DNA of 53,940 nucleotides from Phil1 sp964487565 (lineage in GTDB: Bacteria; Bacillota; Clostridia; Christensenellales; CAG-138): positions 1-53,940 of the forward strand of contig CAZARN010000013.1 of the NCBI GenBank assembly GCA_964487565.1. The letters run 5' to 3'. The notes under the pieces were generated by a model. The model was not told the origin of the DNA, ran no database searches, and saw only the letters and a list, made by a program, of their open reading frames with translations. Shown in pieces: positions 48,510 through 53,940 of this stretch. The translations under genes and the position numbers were made by a program. Numbering within the stretch: position 1 is the first letter of the stretch; each line of letters begins with the position of its first letter.

Positions 48510-48550
48510 CCCTCCGTCTGCGTTATATTTGATAAATATTCCGCGGAGGG
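48510..48550 (-). promoter_or_regulatory. Inverted repeat covering the Shine-Dalgarno of the GerM-like gene
   Basis: Minus strand: CCCTCCG (48544-48550) is complementary to CGGAGGG (48510-48516), which contains the ribosome-binding site; 27 nt of AT-rich loop separate them. Only 7 bp and no T run, so it could hide the site but would not terminate transcription. Confidence 0.35.
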
Positions 48551-48555
48551 CCGCT

Positions 48556-50247
48556 TTATTCGCTCTTCCCGGCAAGCCTCCTGACGAGCGCTTCATCGGG
48601 CGTCACATATATCGTGCGGTTTGTTGAATATATCACCATGCCGGGCTTTGCGCCGGCCGGTTTTTTCACGTATTTTCGCGGCGTATAATCCACCGGCACG
48701 CTTGTGCCACCGCGCGCGCGGCTGTAAAACGCCGCAAGTACCGCCGCCTCGTAAAGCGTCGTGTCGGGTATATCCCCTTCGCGCCTGATTATCACATGAG
48801 AGCCGGGGATGTTCTTCGTATGCAGCCACATCTCGTTTGGCAGCGCGGTCTTCAGCGTGAGCCTGTCGTTCTGCACGTTGTTCTTGCCGACCAAAAGCTC
48901 TATCCCGTCGCTCGACACGAATCGCATGGGTTTTGACGCGGGCAGCTTCTGCTTTTTGCGCGCGCCGCGCTCCGCCTTGATATAGCCTTCGGCTTTAAGC
49001 TCGTCTATAAGCTCCGCAAGCTCGTTCTCCGCGGTGCACTTCGCGAGGTTGTCAAGTTGTCCTTCAAGATATGAAAGCTCTTCAAGCGCCGCCTCGCGCT
49101 GAACGGCGGCCATGTCGCGTGCGGCCTTCTGCTTCTGGTATTTTTTGAAAAAGCGCTGCGCGTTCTCACCCGGCGTGAGCAGCGGGTCAAGCGCAATGAC
49201 CGTCTTCTCAGGCGGGTCGGTATAGTAGTTGTCGAGCGCGACCTTTGCAAGCCCCGGCTTGAGCGCGTGCAGGTTCGCCGTGACAAGCTCGCCGCAGAGC
49301 CTGTTTTTCTCCATGCTTTCTGCGGCGTTGAGCGCATCTGCGTACAGCTCCAGCTTTTTTTCGCAGCGGGCTATATTGTTATCGATTATCTTCCTTGCGC
49401 TCGCACCGTGGCGTTTTATCCATTGCGTGCGTTCGCGCTCCGCGTATAAAAGGTCATACGCTTCGCCTATGGACGCCGTCTCCTTAACGGTCATGCCTCG
49501 CGGCTTATATGGGTATACGGCCGTCGGCGCGCCGTTTTCATCAACGGCCACATATGCGTCGGCGCTTTGGCGGAAAGCCGCAAAAAAGTCCGCAAGTCCC
49601 TCCCTGCCGCAGGCGTCGAGCAGCGACGCGGCCGATTGCGGCGATATGCCGAAAAACGCCTGCGAAAGCGCTTTTGCAGGATCTGTGGGCGCGCAAAGCG
49701 CCGCCTCGAAGTCGCTTTTTTCAGCGCTCAGCGGGTCAAGCTTGTCCTGCGCCGGCGGAAGGCTGTATTGTACGCCAGGCATCATCGGCCTCACGCTCGA
49801 CATGCCAAGGCCCACATGCTTTATCGCGTCGATCACGGTCCCGTTATCGCCTACGAGGATTATGTTGGAGTGTTTGCCCATCAGTTCGCAGTTGAGCGTG
49901 AATTCGGCAAGGTCTCCAAGCTCGTTATAGGTTTCGATCCCTATCGACAGCACCCTGTCCGTATTGGTCTGTTCAAAGCCAAGTATTCTTCCCGCGGTTA
50001 TGCGCTTTCTCAAAAGCATACAGAACATCGGCGCGTCCGTCGGCGACTGCTTCCGTTCATCGGTAATATGCACGCGGTTATCCGCCGCGGATACGTTGAT
50101 GAGAAGCTTGTAATTCTGCGATGCGCTGCGTATTGAAAGCAACAGCTCGTCCTTTTCAGGCTGCTGTATCCTGTCGATTTTTCCGCCCGTCAGCTCGCGG
50201 CGCATATCAAGCACCGAAGCGTAAAGGCAAAGCCCGTCCATGGACAT
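48556..50247 (-). CDS. rqcH: Rqc2-type ribosome quality control protein RqcH (NFACT family)
   Basis: 563 residues. An NFACT-N domain (about 1-190) starts MDGLCLYASVLDMRREL; it has the Asp97-Arg98 pair needed for C-terminal alanine tailing. A coiled coil spans about 280-430, then an NFACT-R domain (MRFVSSDGIELLVGKNNVQNDRLTLK...MWLHTKNIPGSHVIIR). It binds stalled 50S subunits and recruits Ala-tRNA. Older names are FbpA or fibronectin-binding protein. GAGG precedes ATG 50247. Confidence 0.94.
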   Translation of the reverse strand: MSMDGLCLYASVLDMRRELTGGKIDRIQQPEKDELLLSIRSASQNYKLLINVSAADNRVHITDERKQSPTDAPMFCMLLRKRITAGRILGFEQTNTDRVLSIGIETYNELGDLAEFTLNCELMGKHSNIILVGDNGTVIDAIKHVGLGMSSVRPMMPGVQYSLPPAQDKLDPLSAEKSDFEAALCAPTDPAKALSQAFFGISPQSAASLLDACGREGLADFFAAFRQSADAYVAVDENGAPTAVYPYKPRGMTVKETASIGEAYDLLYAERERTQWIKRHGASARKIIDNNIARCEKKLELYADALNAAESMEKNRLCGELVTANLHALKPGLAKVALDNYYTDPPEKTVIALDPLLTPGENAQRFFKKYQKQKAARDMAAVQREAALEELSYLEGQLDNLAKCTAENELAELIDELKAEGYIKAERGARKKQKLPASKPMRFVSSDGIELLVGKNNVQNDRLTLKTALPNEMWLHTKNIPGSHVIIRREGDIPDTTLYEAAVLAAFYSRARGGTSVPVDYTPRKYVKKPAGAKPGMVIYSTNRTIYVTPDEALVRRLAGKSE

Positions 50248-50265
50248 ATCATTTCCTCACGATCT

Positions 50266-50874
50266 TCAAAAGATTTCAAGCGTCCGGCATGACACTTCGT
50301 ATGCCGTGCGCGTTTCCTCCGCGCCGCCCGGAAACCGTTTTATGTATTCGCGGCTCTGCATCCGGCCGGTAAGCCGTATCCTCGCGCCCGGCTCAAGCTC
50401 CGCCGCAAGATGTGCGTCCCTTCCCCATGCTATGCAGGGGATATAGTCGCTGCGTCCGAACGCGCGGTTCACTTCAACGAGCATATCGGCGATCTCACGC
50501 ATGAATGGCGTCGTGCGGAACACCGCCTTTTTTGCAAGCGTCCCCGCGAGGCCGATCTCGTTCTCATCCGGCGCGTCCGGGGCCGCGTCCCCGATGAAGC
50601 GCGCAAAAAGCGTGAGCGCAAGGTGATTTTTCTCACCCTCGCGCATGCTGTACGAGCGTATCTGCGCCCGAAGCGAAACGGCGCCTTCGCCCGAAAAACC
50701 GTCCATCAGTCTGCCCGGCACCGAAAGCGGCAGTATATCGGGCGTTCCGCTTGAGCGCATCACGACAATGCGCCCCGTATATATGGTCTCAGATCGCATG
50801 ACGTGATCCGCCTTTAGCTCCCCGTCGAGCGCGCCGGTGATTTTTGCAATGTTCTCCTGCGCAAAACACTCCAT
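50266..50874 (-). CDS. SSB-like OB-fold protein
   Basis: 202 residues. The C-terminal half (about 110-200: LAGTLAKKAVFRTTPFMREIADMLVEVNRAFGRSDYIPCIAWGRDAHLAAELEPGARIRLTGRM) follows a single-strand-DNA-binding protein OB fold. The N-terminal half appears to be a divergent second one (GRLMDGFSGEGAVSLRAQIRSY). It lacks the acidic C-terminal tip of a housekeeping SSB, so it is probably a paralogue or primosomal-type protein. It lies between the topoisomerase A subunit and rqcH. The start is uncertain (GGGGT just before the ATG). Confidence 0.65.
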   Translation of the reverse strand: MECFAQENIAKITGALDGELKADHVMRSETIYTGRIVVMRSSGTPDILPLSVPGRLMDGFSGEGAVSLRAQIRSYSMREGEKNHLALTLFARFIGDAAPDAPDENEIGLAGTLAKKAVFRTTPFMREIADMLVEVNRAFGRSDYIPCIAWGRDAHLAAELEPGARIRLTGRMQSREYIKRFPGGAEETRTAYEVSCRTLEIF

Positions 50875-50929
50875 ACCCCAACCCCGATTTGCATGTACTT
50901 CGGTTTAAGGTATGTGCCGGCACGCAATG

Positions 50930-53359
50930 TTATGAATCGCGTCTGGGGTTTGCGCTTATCACAACGTCGTCAAGCAGCGCCATCACAAGCAGCGTGCCCT
51001 TGCCCGCGCGAAGGTCGATGCGCACAAGCTCCGTGTCGAATTCGCTCACCGTGCCGTGGAACTGCGTCACGGTGAAGGTGAAGGGCTTCCTGACGTGCAT
51101 TGCGGCAGCGATCCGCGTGCCGTTGCTCCCGTTCTTCTTGAAATCGAACGTCTTGAGGCCCTTGCCGTTTCTTCCCTGAACCTCATATTCGAAAACGAAG
51201 CTTCGCTTCGCGTATCCCCTGTCCGAAATTGTCAGTATCTCGCCCTCGTCGTTCATCTGGCCGAAATAGAGCACCTCGTCGCCGGGATCGAGCTTTATGC
51301 AGCGCACTCCGCCCGCAACGCGCCCCATCTCCGGCACGGTATCCGCGGCAAAGCGGATGCTCATGCCGCGCCGTGTGATGAGGAGCATTGTGTTGTCCTC
51401 CGGCCGCACCTCTTCGACCGCGATAAGCTCGTCCTTATCCTTTATGGCTATGGCTTGCAGCTTCTTTGTGCGCGTTGAGTATTCCTGATCCTTTGACAGC
51501 TTAACATTGCCGAGCTTTGTCGCAAATACAAGCTGTCCCTCGCCTGCGTCCTCAAACGACGCGATAACGCGCTCGTCGCTTTCCATGGGAACGATCGTGT
51601 TGAGGTTGACAGGCTTCGCAGCAAGCTTTGTTTCCGGAAGCTCCGAAACGCCAAGCGAGATAAGATTGCCGTGGTTTGTGAAAAGGCGCAGCTTTCTTGA
51701 CGTGTTCGTATCAAAAACGCGCTGCACGTTTTCTCCTTCCGCCGCGACGCTCTGACCGCTCTTGTAAGGCATCCGGCGAAGCCTTCCGCCTTCGATGAGC
51801 GCGACGGTCACCTGCTCGATGAGCGTCTCGTCCTCTTCTTCCTTTATTTCGACCGCATTTTCTTTGATAAGCTGCGTTCTGCGCGCCACAGCGTATTTTT
51901 GCTTGATCTCCGTAAGCTCTTTCTTTATCACGCCGTGCAGCGCCTCATGCGAGGCAAGTATCTCCTTGAGGCTCTTTATTTCAAGCTTGATTGCCTTATA
52001 ATCGTTTTCTATCGCGGCAAGCTCCAGGTTCGTGAGCCTTTGCAGCCTGAGATCGAGGATCGCCTGCGCCTGTATTTCGGAAAAGCCGAAGCGCGCCATG
52101 AGCTTTTCGCGCGCCTCGCGCGGGTTTTTGCTGGCGCGGATGAGGGCGATGACCTCATCAAGGTTGAGTATCGCAAGCTTGTATCCTTCGAGGATATGCT
52201 CCCTGCGCTGCGCGGATTCAAGGTCGAACTGCGTGCGCCGCGTGACCACGTCCTCCTGATGGGCGATATAGAACGCGAGCATCTCCTTGAGGCTCATCTG
52301 CTGCGGCTTGCCTTCGGCGATTGCCACCATGTTCACGCCGAAGGTCACCTGAAGATCCGAATATTTATAAAGATACTGAAGTATTTTCTCCGCGTCGTAG
52401 TCCTTCTTCACCTCTATCACGGCGCGAAGGCCCATCCTGTCGGATTCATCCCTTATATCCGAAACGCCCGCGAACATGGCCTTCTTCTCCTGTGTGAGGC
52501 GAAGGATATCTTCAAGCGCGCGGGCTTTATTCACCTGATACGGCATCTCGCTTATCGCGATGAGCTTCTTCCCGTTGCGTCCTTCCTCGATCTCGGCTTT
52601 TGCGCGCACGGTGAGTTTTCCGCGTCCGGTCTCATATGCGGTGCGTATTTCGGGAGAGTCGATTATAAATCCGCCCGTCGGGAAATCGGGGCATGGCATG
52701 ATCTTCATCAAAGCGTCAAGCGTGATGTCCGGATTCTCCATTTGGGCGATCACGACGTCCACGGCTTCTTCAAAATTATGCGGAGGTATGTTCGTCGCAA
52801 GGCCGACCGCAATGCCCGATGCGCCGTTGACGAGAAGATTCGGGAACCTTCCGGGCAGGAGGTCAGGCTCCTTGAGGCTGTCGTCGAAATTAAGGCTGAA
52901 TTTGACCGTGTCCTTGTCTATGTCGCGCAGCAGCTCGAGCGCAAGCGGGGTCATTCGTGCTTCGGTATAGCGCATCGCGGCGGCGCTGTCGCCGTCTATG
53001 CTGCCGAAGTTGCCGTGTCCGTCCACAAGCGGAGACTGCATGTTGAAATCCTGCGCCATGCGCACCATCGCGTCGTAAACCGATGTGTCGCCGTGCGGAT
53101 GGTATTTGCCAAGGCAGTCGCCGACGATGCGCGCGCTCTTTCTGTGCGGCTTGTCCGGCGTGACGCCGAGGCCGAGCATCGTGAAAAGTATCCTGCGCTG
53201 CACGGGTTTCAGCCCGTCCTCAACGCGCGGCAACGCGCGCTCAAGTATGACATGCTCCGCGTACGGCAGCATTGATTCGTGCATCACGGTATCCATGCTG
53301 CGCGTCATTATGTTGCTGTCCGTGCCTATCGGCGGCCGTTCAATCGTCTTCTTCGCCAT
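50930..53359 (-). CDS. Type IIA DNA topoisomerase subunit A (GyrA/ParC family)
   Basis: 809 residues. The breakage-reunion domain has DGLKPVQRRILFTM, YHPHGDTSVYDAMVRMAQDF and the catalytic-Tyr block AAMRYTEARM; a coiled-coil gate and a C-terminal beta-pinwheel follow. The core resembles GyrA (VDGHGNFGS), but the GyrA box QRRGGKG is missing at the first blade. A degenerate QGRNGKG lies only near residue 750, which favours topoisomerase IV-like decatenation over negative supercoiling. ATG at 53359 (AGGAA upstream) overlaps the B-subunit gene by 20 nt. Confidence 0.9.
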   Translation of the reverse strand: MAKKTIERPPIGTDSNIMTRSMDTVMHESMLPYAEHVILERALPRVEDGLKPVQRRILFTMLGLGVTPDKPHRKSARIVGDCLGKYHPHGDTSVYDAMVRMAQDFNMQSPLVDGHGNFGSIDGDSAAAMRYTEARMTPLALELLRDIDKDTVKFSLNFDDSLKEPDLLPGRFPNLLVNGASGIAVGLATNIPPHNFEEAVDVVIAQMENPDITLDALMKIMPCPDFPTGGFIIDSPEIRTAYETGRGKLTVRAKAEIEEGRNGKKLIAISEMPYQVNKARALEDILRLTQEKKAMFAGVSDIRDESDRMGLRAVIEVKKDYDAEKILQYLYKYSDLQVTFGVNMVAIAEGKPQQMSLKEMLAFYIAHQEDVVTRRTQFDLESAQRREHILEGYKLAILNLDEVIALIRASKNPREAREKLMARFGFSEIQAQAILDLRLQRLTNLELAAIENDYKAIKLEIKSLKEILASHEALHGVIKKELTEIKQKYAVARRTQLIKENAVEIKEEEDETLIEQVTVALIEGGRLRRMPYKSGQSVAAEGENVQRVFDTNTSRKLRLFTNHGNLISLGVSELPETKLAAKPVNLNTIVPMESDERVIASFEDAGEGQLVFATKLGNVKLSKDQEYSTRTKKLQAIAIKDKDELIAVEEVRPEDNTMLLITRRGMSIRFAADTVPEMGRVAGGVRCIKLDPGDEVLYFGQMNDEGEILTISDRGYAKRSFVFEYEVQGRNGKGLKTFDFKKNGSNGTRIAAAMHVRKPFTFTVTQFHGTVSEFDTELVRIDLRAGKGTLLVMALLDDVVISANPRRDS

Positions 53360-53940
53360 ATGCTTCCTGTGTCCTTCCGCCTGTAAAATGGGCCTTGGCC
53401 TCAAAAATGTCAAACTTGTTGAAATCAGCGAACTCGCTTATATATTCCTTGCGCGGGCCGACCTTGTCCCCCATGAGTATCGTCACAAGATGCTCCACAT
53501 CCGCCGCGTCTTCGATCGTCACCTGCACGAGGGAGCGGTTTTCCGGATTGAGCGTTGTCTCCCAAAGCTGCTCCGGATTCATCTCGCCGAGTCCCTTGTA
53601 GCGCTGGAGGGTATAGTTTTTACCTGCCTTTTTTATTTCGCGGTTGAGCGCCGCGTCGTCGTACAGGTACTTGCTGTCCTTGCCGCGCACTATCCTGTAA
53701 AGCGGCGGCATGCCCATGTACACATGCCCTTCGGTGATCAGCTCCTTCATATAGCGATAGAAGAACGTGAGCAGTATCGCCCTTATGTGCGCGCCGTCCT
53801 GATCGGCGTCCGAAAGGATGATTATCTTATCGTATTTCAGACCCGAAAGCGAAAAGTCCTCGCCTATCCCTGTGCCTATCGCGGTTATGATGGAGCGGAA
53901 CTCCTCATTCGCAAGCACCTGATCCATACGCTTTTTTTCA
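53340..53940 (-). CDS. Type IIA DNA topoisomerase subunit B (GyrB/ParE), C-terminal part
   Basis: The last 200 or so residues are in the window; the 5' end lies beyond the right edge. The Toprim metal site IILSDADQDGAHIRAILLTFFYRYM, the LQRYKGLGEMNPEQLWETTLNPE block and the final LMGDKVGPRKEYI are present. QLWETTLNPE is nearer ParE than GyrB usage, but both are possible. It is co-directional with and overlaps the A-subunit gene. Confidence 0.92.
   Translation of the reverse strand, partial: EKKRMDQVLANEEFRSIITAIGTGIGEDFSLSGLKYDKIIILSDADQDGAHIRAILLTFFYRYMKELITEGHVYMGMPPLYRIVRGKDSKYLYDDAALNREIKKAGKNYTLQRYKGLGEMNPEQLWETTLNPENRSLVQVTIEDAADVEHLVTILMGDKVGPRKEYISEFADFNKFDIFEAKAHFTGGRTQEAYGEEDD

Noticed and set aside
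50914..50923. GTGCCGGCAC palindrome after the topoisomerase A gene as a terminator
   Set aside because: Ten-base palindrome without loop or T run; too short to support a call.
51899..53275. 458-codon plus-strand ORF opposite the topoisomerase A gene
   Set aside because: The minus-strand product is an unmistakable topoisomerase; the plus frame is open only because of codon bias and shows no recognisable motif.

Overview
This window looks like chromosomal DNA from an endospore-forming member of the Clostridia (Firmicutes), moderately GC-rich by eye. The main reasons are a complete spoIIIA operon (AA to AH), the adjacent spoIVB and spo0A genes, the small sporulation genes ytfJ/gerW, ylmC/ymxH and a gerM-like gene, an ispH-rpsA fusion of the kind known in Clostridia, Asp23/AmaP/DUF2273, and a Na+-pumping biotin-dependent decarboxylase operon typical of anaerobes. 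The lineage below class level cannot be read from the sequence. About 60 genes are called; nearly all lie on the minus strand, often with 1-10 nt overlaps. No tRNA, rRNA, IS element, prophage or CRISPR was seen. No gap without a gene exceeds about 210 bp.

Layout from left to right. 1-7138: a compact minus-strand operon surE > rpiR-type regulator > histidine phosphatase > flavoprotein > cmk > plsC > ispH-rpsA, whose 3' end runs off the left edge. 7250-10844: a decarboxylase sodium-pump operon (oadG > biotin carrier > oadB > oadA) closed by a strong terminator. 10996-15884: M50 protease > scpA > scpB > DUF2953 > ytfJ > dacF > rluB behind one good promoter. 15892-18323: deoB, then a D-Ala-D-Ala carboxypeptidase homologue that has lost its catalytic motifs. 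18361-31451: the classic Firmicutes block asp23 > amaP > DUF2273 > nusB > tsaD-like > xseA > xseB > ispA > dxs > tlyA > nadK > argR > recN // spoIVB > spo0A. 31498-35718: the spoIIIA operon with a sigma-E-like promoter. 35718-41663: an unknown membrane protein, pgeF, nrdR, ylmC, rpsU, hit, mtaB, rsmE, prmA. 41706-46439: a mostly plus-strand island with a signal-peptide, single-pass membrane protein carrying a Gln/Tyr-rich tail, an adjacent PrsW-type intramembrane protease, rpmB, a two-gene ABC transporter, and two very small minus-strand genes. 46440-53940: yfcE-like phosphodiesterase, rdgB, gerM-like lipoprotein, rqcH, an SSB-like protein and a type IIA topoisomerase pair whose B subunit runs off the right edge.

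Functionally the window combines isoprenoid precursor synthesis (dxs, ispA, ispH), translation and RNA modification (S1, S21, L28, rluB, tlyA, rsmE, prmA, mtaB, rqcH), DNA maintenance (recN, xseAB, scpAB, nrdR, topoisomerase) and sporulation. The observations most worth following are: (i) the surface protein with a prion-like cytoplasmic tail encoded next to a PrsW protease; (ii) a Spo0A whose receiver domain keeps the phospho-acceptor Asp but lacks the invariant Lys and one acidic-pocket residue; (iii) a full-length but catalytically dead PBP5-type protein; (iv) two genes whose Shine-Dalgarno sequence lies in the 3' arm of what looks like the upstream gene's terminator, followed by seven T and the start codon; and (v) a four-cysteine patch in the linker of the IspH-S1 fusion.
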